A stretch of DNA of 64,000 bases from Niastella koreensis GR20-10 (GCF_000246855.1 NC_016609.1:3844001-3908000), one strand, 5' to 3'; positions 1-9,551 are shown, counted from the stretch's first letter. Program-made: numbers and translations. The notes: a model not told the origin generated them from the sequence alone.

Positions 1-277
1 CACCCAAAGTTAACGGCTTATATGACATCTTCTTCTTTTTAAACAATCGCATTATTGACGCAATCACAGCATCGCCTTCCGGCTCAAAATATTCCTGCAA
101 TTTGAAGTCTGAAATATCTACATTAAACTCTTTACCAAATGCAATAATAATTTCAGCCGCATCATCGCCATAAATCTTCAGGTCTTTTTGTAAAGAGGTA
201 TTTCTAGTTAGAGGAAAATCGTAATCCCATCGGTTTGCTACAACAAATTTTATTATTCGATCAAATATTTCATCCAT
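1..277 (-). CDS. DUF1493-family small acidic protein (3' end outside window), possible immunity protein
   Basis: Reading the minus strand from the ATG at 277 gives an open frame of 92 codons that runs off the left edge. The start reads MDEIFDRIIKFV, followed by NTSLQKDLKIYGDDAAE and EFNVDISDFKL. The pattern of a threonine-x-leucine stretch, a GDDA turn and a later F-x-V-D-I-S-x-F segment is typical of DUF1493, an acyl-carrier-protein-like family of unknown biochemical role. There is no signal peptide, so it should be cytoplasmic. It starts 25 bp after the stop of the Rhs-type gene at 303-3935, the position normally held by the immunity gene of a polymorphic toxin. Family assignment is from motif memory; the immunity role is inferred only from position. 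Confidence 0.6.
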   Translation of the reverse strand, partial: MDEIFDRIIKFVVANRWDYDFPLTRNTSLQKDLKIYGDDAAEIIIAFGKEFNVDISDFKLQEYFEPEGDAVIASIMRLFKKKKMSYKPLTLG

Positions 278-302
278 AATCAAAGCAATATTTTACTGAA
301 CA

Positions 303-3300
303 TCATAAACTCCCAGTTGATGAAGAACTTACTTCGTGTAAATTTGTATTAACGGGGGAATCTTTAAATTTCTCTTTGTTTCCGTCATCAATATATTCAT
401 TTAATACATTATTTACAGAAGTATCAAGATCCAATATAAAGATAGCCCACCCGATAATAGGTACCACTCTTCCGGCCGCACCTCCCAATCCCTTGGTTGC
501 CAACCTTCCTTGCACAGCACTCCCTAGTCTTTCACCCAACTTAGTACCTAATAATTTGGTAAATGTTCCTTTAATTGTATACTCTGAAGGAATAATCTCA
601 CGAAGAAGAATTGATGCAATAGAGGTTCCCCATGTGGCACCTCGCATTTGGAAACGTTTTCTTATTATAGGAGACCCCAGAGTTATTAGATCAATTGCAG
701 TTCCTTTCCTTATGTAAGAATCATAAAAATTGTCATCTAATCTCTGCGACAGCCCTATAGGCATAAAAGTTTGCCCTATATTTAATAAAGAGGACCACCC
801 ACTATGCCCTTTACTTTTTTTGACTCCTGAAATGGTTACAGCAGCTAAATTCCCCCAGCCTGGATCACTATTTGTAGAGGCCCCATCCTCATTCCACCAG
901 GTTTTATTGCCATTTACATCTGTTGTAACAATTCTTTCCCCTAAATATGTCAATCCTGGTGTAATAATATCATCTTGTTTGTGAACATTTGGATCGTATG
1001 AGATTTGCTTTTTTTGGGGGTCATATATATATCCCTGATTACCTGTATAATCCTGACTACTTAACCCTAACGGGTCATTAAATTGAATGGGGTTATTATC
1101 TGCAAAACCATAAGGAGTTATACCATCGCCCAACTCCAATAAAGGATCTATCTGATGCCATCTTCCAATTTGCGGATCAAGATTTCGGTAAATAGCATCA
1201 TATTGATTAAGTCCCAAGTCAGTAGCTTGCTCTATTCCATTATACTTATACCTGTTCTCCGGTGCAATCGTAGCCGCCTTCGTACTTATTCCCGGCATCG
1301 CCAACCCAAACGGATAATAATGCGTTTCTTCTACCAATGCACTCTTATTATGGAAAACCTGCAAATTGTCAAAATATACATCATACGCACTTTCGTTGCT
1401 ACAATATACAAAAACGTAACCATTCCTGGGAGCAACTAAATCTGATTGATTTATCAGTGTATGGTCTGTCATTCCCACAGAGGAACTTATTCGCCGGAAA
1501 CTACCTCCGGCATAATTAAATTGCTCATCAAAAAATATCCAGTTAATATAGGCCCACGGCGCATCCGCCACATCAGTACGGTTTTTAAAAATATTCAGTG
1601 CGCCGCCAAGATAGGGTGAAAGCGCGGGTGTAGTCAGCCCCTTGCCTATCATAGTCGGACTGCCCAGTAAGGCATCAATTATTCCATCCACCGGCACTGG
1701 GAACTGAACATTGTAGTTACCACCATTTTTAAACCAATAGGATTTCCCCATAATATCTATCTGGTCACCCACCATCACCTTTAACGTTATACCTAGCCCG
1801 GTTTTGTTAGTGGTTGCGTTTAATTTATATAATTTTTGACTGTTGTCATTTACCTGACTGTTGGGATTGGGATTATAAGTGCCATTATTGTTCTGATAAG
1901 TTGGCAAACCCGGAAGCGAAGTAGTGCTTATATCAACGATATAATTACCATCGATATTATAAAAATCTTTCTCCTTGTAAACGGCATCGGCGCTATTTGA
2001 CAGGTTTCCTTCCAGAGTAGCCGCAGGATATATATCCTGCTTTTGTTCTTCGGTGAGTACCATACGCACATTTCCCAGATGATCTTTTACGAAATAATCA
2101 TATTCATAACGCGGATCAGCGCCTGGTGCTGGTATTATATATCGCATCCGGCCTTCTTCATGATTTACAAACTGCAACTTATCGAAATAGTTTTCCGACG
2201 CCAGGGCTTGATTAAGATATTCCTTGCTTTCATAAACGAATCCCCCTACATAATTGGTAGTAGTCTTAACATCGGAAACAATATTGACTACTGTCACTCC
2301 TTTTTCCAGCGCTATTTTCTGCAGCTTATTGCCGGCAGCATTGTAAACATAAGTGATGGTGCCTTTATTACCATTATCTACGTTTATTAACGAAGGCAGG
2401 TTTAGGTGATTATAAACTATGGCACCGCTTGCCTGGTCAACATCTGCCACCCCATTTAACTTTTTATTTTTATCAGTTACCAGGTTGCCGTTTACATCAT
2501 AGCCATAATCGTTACTACCTGTATTATTATCCTGAAAATCGCCCAGACCGGAACTTGTTTGTACAGGCATATTATCGGTAACTGATTTTAATTTATTACC
2601 ATCCAGGTGATATTCATAATGAAGATCATCGAATACTTCACTGTTTTGCAGCTTTAATCCCATTTGCATCATAGCAAGTATGTTCCCATTCTCATCATAT
2701 GCACTATAATAGTTAATGCCATCACCCATACGCATATCAAACTTGATAGTGGGAAAATACCAGTAGGCACTGCCATTAAACTGCGAATAATTGGCGCCCA
2801 ATAATCTGTTTGCCTTATCGTACGTATAGCCATACGCCCGCCGCTCACCATTGCCTTTGCTACACCATTTAGTACCTGCAATGTTCCCGTTCAACTGGTT
2901 TATATCGAACCCTTTGTCATAATTCAATTCCATCCCAAACCAGGGAGCCTGCCTGTTTATAGCCGCTACGCCGTTGGCGTAGTCTTTATTGATCCCTGTT
3001 AACCAGCCACGGATATTATAGCTATAATCCAGGATCTCCAATGGATCATATACAGGTGTAGTATAATTATCGCTCCTGTCTTTTTTGTGTCCCAACTGTT
3101 TATGCGCCAACTGTCCGAGCTCATCATACTCATTTTTGGCAATGAGCGTCTTTTTATTGGCATCGTCATTTATTACTTTCCATACTTCTTTTACCCGACC
3201 GGCATGATCATATTCCATATTGGTTTTTACCCGAAGGCTAAATGGGGTACTGCCGGCAGAATTAGTATGATCCAGGTAATTACTTATTATTTTACCGGAA

Positions 3301-3935
3301 AAATCATACCGGCTGGTGATAACATCGGTTCCTTTTAAAGTCTCCTCATTTACCTGCAACAGCCGGTTGCGGTCATCATAAAAATTAACGGTAGCCAACC
3401 AATTACCAGCCGTCAGGTTACTGGGATCTGAAATTACCCGCACCTGGGAACCGGTAACCATTCCGGTTGTCGCTTTTTGCTCCAGGGAGGGCGGTGTTAA
3501 TGGATGTAAATTATTGCCGGCATCCAGCAGATTATTATAGGCGACGCTATAGGTTTTATTAGTCCAATCGTATTTATCGTAATAGTTTTTTGTCAACGCA
3601 GTAAAAGAAAATCCACCGGGAAGCGGACAAGCATTTATTGTCATGCCATCCACCACTGTCTGCACCCCGGAATTTGTTCCTGTTTGATTTGCTACATCCA
3701 ATTGCAATGCATCCCGGTTAGCTGTATAACCATTGATCATCCCGGTCATTACCTGTCTGTTCTGGTCATCATACAAAGTGGCCATCCATTGTCCCTTGTT
3801 GCCACTTCGCATATTTCCATCCTGGGTAAATACCAATCGATCACGTACATCATATACCAGGCACACCCAATCTGCGCCGGGTACCTTTTTTGCCATCATC
3901 CGGCCACGTTCGTCGTATTCATACCTGAAACACAA
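303..3935 (-). pseudogene. Rhs/YD-repeat core with C-terminal toxin tip, 5' truncated and out of frame with its leader
   Basis: This 1210-codon frame has many YD-type repeats (for example FRYEYDERGRM, YDVNGNLVTDKNKK), the conserved DHLGNVRMVL motif, and the end-of-core signature NNPIQFNDPLGL near residue 955. About 250 residues follow as a variable tip. The tip is glycine-rich and hydrophobic near the end (around VVPIIGWAIFILDL), which could mean a membrane-active toxin, but I do not recognise the family. The frame has no ATG at its 5' end: it opens with TAA then TTG (3935), and its first residues CFRYEYD match residues about 339 onward of the intact Rhs protein at 10010-14311. It therefore lacks the DUF6443 N-terminus and any signal peptide. 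The 3896-4834 frame supplies a leader of a different protein in another frame. I read the pair as one broken chimeric gene; expression by coupled re-initiation is possible but unproven. Confidence 0.8.
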
Positions 3936-4834
3936 TTAGTCAAATAAATATTCGTCTGGGTAGACACATAGCTGTTGTCCGGACACTCAGTTTTAAACTT
4001 GGGTCTGTTATAAGCCTTTGCATATTCCGAAGTGGTATGATAATTAAAAGGGTACTGAGTATAGCCAAAGCTAATTGTCCTATTATCGGACGTAGTGATA
4101 TAGCTTAATAAATAACTGCCGGTACCATTAAAGCTTTTGCGTGCATAAAGATCATTCTCCGGAAAAGGTGTTGATTCGGTATGTTCCGCTAAACCAAAAT
4201 AATATTTATTGCCTCTTTCGTCAACAATCGTAAAACCATCAATTTCTTTCGTTATTTTAAGATTAGATTGAGGAACACATATAATATTCTGATTAGCGTC
4301 CAGGTAAAAAGATCCTGACTGACCGAGGAAGCTATAACTATACAGATCATACTCACTATCATAATCACCTCTTATTACCCCTTCCACATAATCATACTTC
4401 TCCTGATCTGTCATCTGGTTTTGTAGATATTTTTGCAATTTTTGTTGAGATGGGATTATAGTACTAAACATCCCGTTGCCCTCGTCAGCAAAATCTCCAT
4501 TTCCCCTGGTTTGAATATTAATAACGCCAAAACTCGAGATGTCCCATCCCAGGCCTACCCAAGATGGAATTTCATTGGTTTTTAGCCCATTGTTATGATA
4601 GCTAAGAGTAACCGGTAAATCGAATGATCCTATTTTAACGTCGAAAAGCGGAATGGAAATATTGGCCATTCCATTATTTAAAGAAACCGGGATATCTCCA
4701 TACTTTCCCAAACTGGCAGCATTAGGTGAATGCGGGGTCAATTGAGGCAACGTGTAGCGATTTTGAGCATATCCATCACTGATAAAAAAATTCAACAGCA
4801 GGCAAATGAATGACGCATAAATATTTCTTGCCAT
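3896..4834 (-). pseudogene. N-terminal fragment of a YD/SpvB-like secreted protein
   Basis: The 312-codon product starts with a signal peptide (about 23 residues ending DGYAQ). It then matches the N-terminus of the 1521-aa protein at 14903-19468: both have the sequence order SLGKYGDIPVS / SLGKFGNVPVS, the SIPLFDVKIG / TIPIYEINIG segment and a VGLGW motif. The related protein continues for another 1200 residues, while this frame stops at 3896 just after reading into the Rhs core of the next gene in the wrong frame (last residues GMNTTNVAG). The two frames overlap by 40 nt. The simplest reading is a deletion that fused the start of a 1521-aa-type gene to the middle of a 1433-aa-type gene and broke the frame. 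No slippery heptamer is visible at the overlap, so programmed frameshifting is unlikely. Confidence 0.75.
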
Positions 4835-5278
4835 ATAAATTCAAAATGTATATTATATATTATAATACTCAATAGGCTATGCAGACCCCGCCTTAGATTG
4901 CAACGCAAACAGGCAGACTGAGACTACAGCCATTAACAGAGTTAATCGCAAAAAGAGGCAGAAAAATTAAATAATCATTGGGGGATTATTCTATAACATG
5001 CCCTATTGAACCAGGGTGATGGGAAAACGTGTAGAGAAGCGGGCTTGGGGTTGGGTTTGGGGTGCATTTGATCAGGTTTTGGTAAATGGAATCAAAAGGC
5101 CGCTATGCTACAAATCTTTTCCTAATGCGGCTTAATTGTAAAATGACAAATATCAAAAAACATTTTCAATTAACCAAGACTGTTTGGTATCCGTGCATTT
5201 TTGGCAACAGCTGTGTAGTTTTGGGCGATAAGTGTACGAATCATAGGAATATCTCCTACCGCAAGAATTCCACTAGCT
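4835..5278. other. 444-bp intergenic region: AT-rich leader plus direct-repeat array A
   Basis: No convincing gene. The right part (about 5160-5250) is homologous to 7743-7830 and so belongs to the duplicated outer-membrane-protein unit. It holds direct-repeat array A. The left part (4835-4880) is very AT-rich and probably carries the promoter of the gene fragment starting at 4834, though I found no clean TAnnTTTG box. A 71-codon plus-strand frame (5086-5301) has no recognisable features. Confidence 0.5.
5189..5247. repeat. Direct-repeat array A (units about 20 bp apart)
   Basis: Three imperfect units on the plus strand share a GTG/TGTG core followed by an A/T run and GG: cores at about 5193, 5213 and 5232 (CCGTGCATTTTTGG, CTGTGTAGTTTTGGG, AAGTGTACGAATCATAGG). 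Equivalent arrays occur at five other junctions of the island. Array A lies just past the stop of the 5279-6769 gene. Confidence 0.55.
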
Positions 5279-6769
5279 TTAAAACGTATACCCCACCCTG
5301 AACTTGATTGGCTGGGTGCGCGGCACCTGTTGATAGCTCAGGAAATCGAACAACAATTGCAGTTTGGTCTTTTTGAAGAATTTGCTTTTGACACTCACGA
5401 TCTTGCTAACGCCAATGAGTCCGCTCTTTGACCACGAGGAGATCTCATTCCAGTGCATGACCGTGTTGGTATTTAAACTGTCGGACGTGATGGGTTGATA
5501 ATTGTATTCCAGTCCGCCACTGAGATAAAAGCTGCCTTTCAGTTTTACGTCGATATACGACCGCAGGCCCATGCCCTGGTTGGTGATGTGGATGTGTTTG
5601 ATGTCCTGCCCCCAGCCCATTTTATAACTGGCGCCGATACCTATGGTATTTTTATCGTTGAGCTTATACCCTACCGATAAACCGAAATCGGAGGTAGTGG
5701 GAAAGAAATTATTTTTTGCCGTCTGGATGTTGGTGCCATATTCCAGCCGTTGCCAGAAAGTTTTGGTGCGCTGGTTATTGGGTTTGAAATCGGGAATGTC
5801 GGCATCGGCACTGCTGCCGCCACCGCCGCCCAGTTTGTTCAATTTGTCTTTCAGGCTGTTTAATTGTGATTGCGCCGCCTGCAGGTTTTTTTGCAGGTAT
5901 TGCTGAGCGTTCGGTCCGCCGCCTGCCAATTGGTTCTGGATCTGCTGCTGCACCATGGAACGGGTTTGCAGTCCGGCCAAACTCGCCGGTGTGCCATAAT
6001 TATCGGGTAAGCGAAACAGGCTGGCCAGTTCGCTGTTCTGTTTCATGAAACTGGTAAATGCCGGCAGTTTGTTCAGCAGCGACAGGCCCCGCTGCACCAT
6101 TTTGTCGGGATCGTTCAGCAGGTCTTTATACTCCTTCAGCTGCGCGCTGTAGTAATAAGCTTCTTTCTGAAAACCGGTAAATTCATCGGTGAGTCCTTTG
6201 GGCAGGTTGGTAAACCGGCTCAGGGACTGTTTTATCTGTTGTTTCCGTTGCTGGATAAAGGCTTTTACCTGGTCGGCGGCCTGCAGTTTGCCCTGCAACT
6301 GGTTTACCTGCGAGAGTGAACCTTTCAGTTTATCCTGCACTTCCTTTGATTGTTCCAGTAAAGGACTGTTCTGATTCAGGAAGGCCAGGCTGGTCTTCAC
6401 CGAATCTACCATGGGCATATAGGCGCCGGAACCGCGTTTTACGGGCAGACTGTCGGTATTGATCGCGGCAATCATTTTACCGTATTGCGCATCGATGTCG
6501 CCAAAGGTTTGTTCGGCTTTGGTAGAATCCACCTTAGCCAGCTTGCGCTTCATCTTCTTCTCTTTTTTGGCCAGGCGTTGGAGGTATTTGGTGGTTTGTT
6601 TGGTCATCCGGTCTTCGAGGCCGGCGTATTTGTTCTGGATCTTGCTGAAGAACGTAGTAGGAAAACTTATAATCTTATCAACCACAGGCTCTTTTTCCTG
6701 CGCGTGGGACACCTTGCCATACAACATGCTGATGCTAACCAATAAAATCAGGAGTAAATTCTTCTTCAT
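5279..6769 (-). CDS. Exported coiled-coil/beta-barrel outer-membrane protein, copy 1
   Basis: The product is 496 aa from the ATG at 6769. I chose this start because MKKNLLLILL opens a clear signal peptide cleaved after SHAQ; the longer frame to 6829 adds 20 residues without signal character. Residues about 45-340 are highly charged and helical (KKEKKMKRK, Q-rich stretches), consistent with a periplasmic coiled coil. A Gly/Ser linker (LGGGGGSS) follows. The last about 150 residues alternate in beta-barrel style and end in VGYTF, the terminal aromatic typical of outer-membrane barrels. It is about 97% identical to 7856-9346; I counted about 14 substitutions, none in the last 90 residues. I do not know a named family. 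Its repeated position inside an Rhs island suggests a role in exporting or displaying these proteins, which is inference only. Confidence 0.75.
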   Translation of the reverse strand: MKKNLLLILLVSISMLYGKVSHAQEKEPVVDKIISFPTTFFSKIQNKYAGLEDRMTKQTTKYLQRLAKKEKKMKRKLAKVDSTKAEQTFGDIDAQYGKMIAAINTDSLPVKRGSGAYMPMVDSVKTSLAFLNQNSPLLEQSKEVQDKLKGSLSQVNQLQGKLQAADQVKAFIQQRKQQIKQSLSRFTNLPKGLTDEFTGFQKEAYYYSAQLKEYKDLLNDPDKMVQRGLSLLNKLPAFTSFMKQNSELASLFRLPDNYGTPASLAGLQTRSMVQQQIQNQLAGGGPNAQQYLQKNLQAAQSQLNSLKDKLNKLGGGGGSSADADIPDFKPNNQRTKTFWQRLEYGTNIQTAKNNFFPTTSDFGLSVGYKLNDKNTIGIGASYKMGWGQDIKHIHITNQGMGLRSYIDVKLKGSFYLSGGLEYNYQPITSDSLNTNTVMHWNEISSWSKSGLIGVSKIVSVKSKFFKKTKLQLLFDFLSYQQVPRTQPIKFRVGYTF

Positions 6770-6851
6770 GCGCAAGTTTTTTTTGGTTAAACGGGTTGGG
6801 ATAATACGAATATAAGACGCCGGAAGCACCTAAAAAAGAAACGGTAGTCCC

Positions 6852-6892
6852 ATTTGATAGATGTGTCGAATTGGGCGATAGCTGTGCGGGAA
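6852..6892. repeat. Direct-repeat array C upstream of OMP copy 1
   Basis: Two units on the plus strand, GATAGATGTGTCGAATTGGG and CGATAGCTGTGCGGGA, with cores at 6863 and 6884 (21 bp apart). In the transcription direction of the 5279-6769 gene they lie about 50-80 bp upstream of a weak -7-like box (TATATTCG at 6807-6814, minus strand). That is a reasonable place for activator sites. Confidence 0.55.
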
Positions 6893-6970
6893 AATAAATA
6901 ACTGGCCGAATATCATCCAGCCAGTTACTGAAAATAAACTATTAATAAACATTACACCTGGCACATTTCT

Positions 6971-7339
6971 TTATTTACCATGAGATACTTGTAATATTTT
7001 ACAATCACTTTTTTGTATCTCAATATGCGCAACTCCACCAACTACAATAAATATAGACCTTGAATTAGGATTAGGCTTAGAATTATAAACAGAATCACCC
7101 TTCAATGTTCCCTCAACAATCCAAACTTTGTTGTTCTCCAATCTCGCTATAAAAGGTTTTTCATTGTATATCCTATTTCCATAAATAGGAAGCCATACTG
7201 CTTCTGCAACTTTAATGGCAGTCTCTGCATCAGGAACGTAGTCCCTTTTTTCGTTCTTATTTTGGATTAAATTGCTGTAAATACTTGTAGAACATACCAA
7301 TAATAAGATAAAAAAAGCCATCAAATTAAATACCTTCAT
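6971..7339 (-). CDS. YbbC/YhhH-type NTF2-fold immunity protein
   Basis: The product is 122 aa with an N-terminal hydrophobic segment (FNLMAFFILLLV) that should export or anchor it at the inner membrane, facing the periplasm. The body carries the hallmarks of the NTF2-fold immunity family that includes E. coli YbbC and YhhH: a DAETAIKVAEAVWLPIYG segment, a WIVEGTL strand, GGVAHIEI, and the terminal K-I-L-x-V-x-H-G-K. The family length is usually about 100-130 aa. Its ATG lies inside the end of the 7326-7748 toxin-tip gene (14-nt overlap), so the two are probably translationally coupled. It would neutralise the DUF4329 tip encoded immediately before it; the pairing is inferred from gene order. 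Confidence 0.8.
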   Translation of the reverse strand: MKVFNLMAFFILLLVCSTSIYSNLIQNKNEKRDYVPDAETAIKVAEAVWLPIYGNRIYNEKPFIARLENNKVWIVEGTLKGDSVYNSKPNPNSRSIFIVVGGVAHIEIQKSDCKILQVSHGK

Positions 7340-7748
7340 AATAATCTTGTTTACTTAAAATAATCTCGTTTCCTTTTCCAAGTTCCGCCAGATATTTTCC
7401 ATGCGTATGAATTATTGCTACAAATCCTGCTACATAATCGGGCAGAACGATGTTAAAGGTTGCCCCAGCCGCTTCATCTTGGGTTTGAGGTTCAAAATAT
7501 GAATAATATATCTCTTGAGTCTTGGGATCTTGTGCTATATAAATCACAGTAATTGATTCTGTTCCTGACTTAATTGAACTCCCATTGTAAGTTTGACCAA
7601 AATCTTTAGCTGCTTCCTCCACTGATTGGAAATGATCTCCAGGCCCAGCCGCCATTCCATCCGGATCTATAAATCTAATCGGATTATTTGGCCTGGGCTG
7701 TATAACGAAGTGTTTTACCAAGAAGCTCCGGTGTGTAATAAAAAACAT
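7326..7748 (-). CDS. Detached Rhs C-terminal toxin tip with DUF4329 domain
   Basis: The 140-residue frame contains the Rhs core exit motif NNPIRFIDPDGM at about residues 21-32, followed directly by a DUF4329-like domain: FQSVEEAAKDFGQTYN, then a beta region, then IHTHG and a later L-S-K-Q-D. The HTHG...S..D arrangement resembles a JAB/MPN-type metallopeptidase site, so a peptidase or deamidase activity is plausible. Residues 1-20 do not look like Rhs core, so the gene is a tip without its several-hundred-residue carrier. The annotated ATG may not be used. Such orphan tips are known reservoirs for tip replacement in Rhs loci. It overlaps its immunity gene by 14 nt. It may be non-expressed (cassette remnant) rather than a functional gene. 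Confidence 0.7.
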   Translation of the reverse strand: MFFITHRSFLVKHFVIQPRPNNPIRFIDPDGMAAGPGDHFQSVEEAAKDFGQTYNGSSIKSGTESITVIYIAQDPKTQEIYYSYFEPQTQDEAAGATFNIVLPDYVAGFVAIIHTHGKYLAELGKGNEIILSKQDYYEGI

Positions 7749-7770
7749 TTCAATTAACCAAGACTGTTTG

Positions 7771-7829
7771 GTATCCGTGCGATTTTAGCAATAGCCGCGT
7801 AGTTTTTAGTGATAAGTGTGCCAATAGGG
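7771..7829. repeat. Direct-repeat array B
   Basis: Three units on the plus strand with cores near 7777, 7797 and 7816 (CCGTGCGATTTTAG, GCCGCGTAGTTTTTA, AAGTGTGCCAATAGGG). It aligns base for base with array A and forms the end of the duplicated OMP unit. Confidence 0.5.
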
Positions 7830-7855
7830 TATCTCTAATCAGGGATTCTTTTATT

Positions 7856-9346
7856 TTAGAAAGTATACCCCACCCTGAACTTGATCGGCTGGGTCCGCGG
7901 TACCTGCTGGTAACTCAGGAAATCGAACAGCAATTGCAGTTTGGTCTTTTTGAAGAATTTGCTTTTGACACTAACGATCTTGCTAACGCCAATGAGCCCG
8001 CTTTTTGACCAGCTGGAGATCTCATTCCAGTGCATGACCGTGTTGGTATTTAAACTGTCGGACGTGATGGGTTGATAATTGTATTCCAATCCGCCGCTGA
8101 GGTAAAAACTGCCTTTCAGTTTTACGTCGATGTACGACCGCAGGCCCATGCCCTGGTTGGTGATGTGGATGTGTTTGATATCCTGTCCCCAGCCCATTTT
8201 ATAGCTGGCGCCTACGCCGATGGTGTTTTTATCGTTGAGCTTATACCCTACCGATAAACCGAAATCGGTGGTAGTAGGAAAGAAATTGTTTTTTGCCGTC
8301 TGGATGTTGGTGCCATATTCCAGCCGTTGCCAGCAAGTTTTGGTGCGCTGGTTATTGGGTTTGAAATCGGGGATGTCTGCATCGGCACTGCTGCCACCAC
8401 CGCCGCCCAGTTTGTTTAGTTTATCCTTCAGGGTATTTAACTGTGATTGCGCCGCCTGCAGGTTTTGTTGCAGGTATTGCTGGGCGTTCGGTCCGCCGCC
8501 TGCCAATTGGTTCTGGATCTGCTGCTGCACCATGGAGCGGGTTTGCAATCCGGCCAAACTCGCCGGTGTGCCGTAATTATCGGGTAAGCGAAACAGGCTG
8601 GCCAGTTCGCTGTTCTGTTTCATGAAACTGGTAAATGCCGGCAGTTTGTTCAGCAGCGACAGGCCCCGCTGCACCATTTTATCGGGATCGTTCAGCATGT
8701 CTTTATACTCCTTTAGCTGCGCGCTGTAGTAATAAGCTTCTTTCTGAAAACCGGTAAATTCATCGGTCAGTCCTTTGGGCAGGTTGGTAAAGCGGCCCAG
8801 GGACTGTTTTATCTGTTGCTTTCGTTGCAGAATAAATGCTTTTACCTGGTCGGCCTCCTGCAATTTGCCCTGCAGCTGGTTTACCTGAGAGAGTGAGCCT
8901 TTCAGTTTATCCTGCACTTCCTTTGATTGTTCCAGTAAAGGACTGTTCTGATTCAGGAAGGCCAGGCTGGTCTTAACCGAATCTACCATGGGCATATAGG
9001 CGCCGGAACCGCGTTTTACGGGCAGACTGTCGGTATTGATCGCGGCGATCATTTTACCATATTGGGCGTCGATATCGCCAAAGGTCTGTTCAGCTTTGGC
9101 CGAATCCACCTTGGCCAGTTTGCGCTTCATTTTCTTTTCCTTTTTGGCCAGGCGCTGGAGGTATTTGGTGGTTTGTTTGGTCATTCGGTCTTCGAGACCG
9201 GCATATTTGTTCTGGATCTTGCTGAAGAATGTAGAAGGAAAATTTATAATCTTATCTGCCACAGACTCTTTTTCCTGGGCGTGGGACACCTTGCCATACA
9301 ACATACTGATGCTAACCAATAAAATCAGGAGTAAATTCTTCTTCAT
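7856..9346 (-). CDS. Exported coiled-coil/beta-barrel outer-membrane protein, copy 2
   Basis: The product is 496 aa from the ATG at 9346, chosen for the same signal-peptide reason as copy 1. Domain order is the same: signal peptide, long charged helical part, LGGGGGSS linker, and C-terminal barrel ending VGYTF. Substitutions relative to copy 1 are concentrated in the first 80 residues and around residues 160-310. One replaces Phe by Cys in the RTKTCWQRLEYG segment. DNA similarity extends past both ends of the gene (about 7743-9445 against 5160-6866), so the unit was duplicated with its flanking repeats. The function is unknown. The copies bracket a toxin-tip/immunity cassette, so recombination between them could delete or swap that cassette. 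Confidence 0.75.
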   Translation of the reverse strand: MKKNLLLILLVSISMLYGKVSHAQEKESVADKIINFPSTFFSKIQNKYAGLEDRMTKQTTKYLQRLAKKEKKMKRKLAKVDSAKAEQTFGDIDAQYGKMIAAINTDSLPVKRGSGAYMPMVDSVKTSLAFLNQNSPLLEQSKEVQDKLKGSLSQVNQLQGKLQEADQVKAFILQRKQQIKQSLGRFTNLPKGLTDEFTGFQKEAYYYSAQLKEYKDMLNDPDKMVQRGLSLLNKLPAFTSFMKQNSELASLFRLPDNYGTPASLAGLQTRSMVQQQIQNQLAGGGPNAQQYLQQNLQAAQSQLNTLKDKLNKLGGGGGSSADADIPDFKPNNQRTKTCWQRLEYGTNIQTAKNNFFPTTTDFGLSVGYKLNDKNTIGVGASYKMGWGQDIKHIHITNQGMGLRSYIDVKLKGSFYLSGGLEYNYQPITSDSLNTNTVMHWNEISSWSKSGLIGVSKIVSVKSKFFKKTKLQLLFDFLSYQQVPRTQPIKFRVGYTF

Positions 9347-9429
9347 GTGCAAGGTTGTTTTGGTTAAGCGGGTTGGGATAATACGAATATAAGACACCGG
9401 AAGCACCTAAAAAAGAAACGGTAGTCCCA

Positions 9430-9488
9430 TTTGATAGATGTGTCATTGGGGCAATAAGTGTGTGGAATTGGGGAATAGGTATGCGGGA
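9430..9488. repeat. Direct-repeat array D upstream of OMP copy 2
   Basis: Three units on the plus strand: GATAGATGTGTCATTGGGG, CAATAAGTGTGTGGAATTGG and AATAGGTATGCGGGA, with cores at about 9440, 9460 and 9481. It matches array C plus an extra central unit that also occurs in array E. A weak -7-like TATATTCG box lies downstream at 9384-9391 (minus strand). A 63-codon frame spanning 9364-9555 is a by-product of these repeats. Confidence 0.6.
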
Positions 9489-9551
9489 CGATACAGGTCA
9501 AAAATAAAAACCGGCTGGTAGAAAAACCAGCCAGTAATTGAAAAAATTCTG

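Noticed and set aside
3896-3935. Programmed ribosomal frameshift joining the two rhs frames
   Set aside because: The overlap has no slippery heptamer or obvious downstream structure, and the two halves come from different protein families, so a deletion junction is simpler.
5086-5301. 71-codon plus-strand frame in the intergenic region
   Set aside because: It covers array A and runs into the 3' end of the OMP gene; no homology-like features or conserved motif are visible.
5160-9445. Composite transposon formed by the duplicated OMP units
   Set aside because: No transposase, terminal inverted repeats or target duplications are visible; the repeats are direct and contain a membrane-protein gene.
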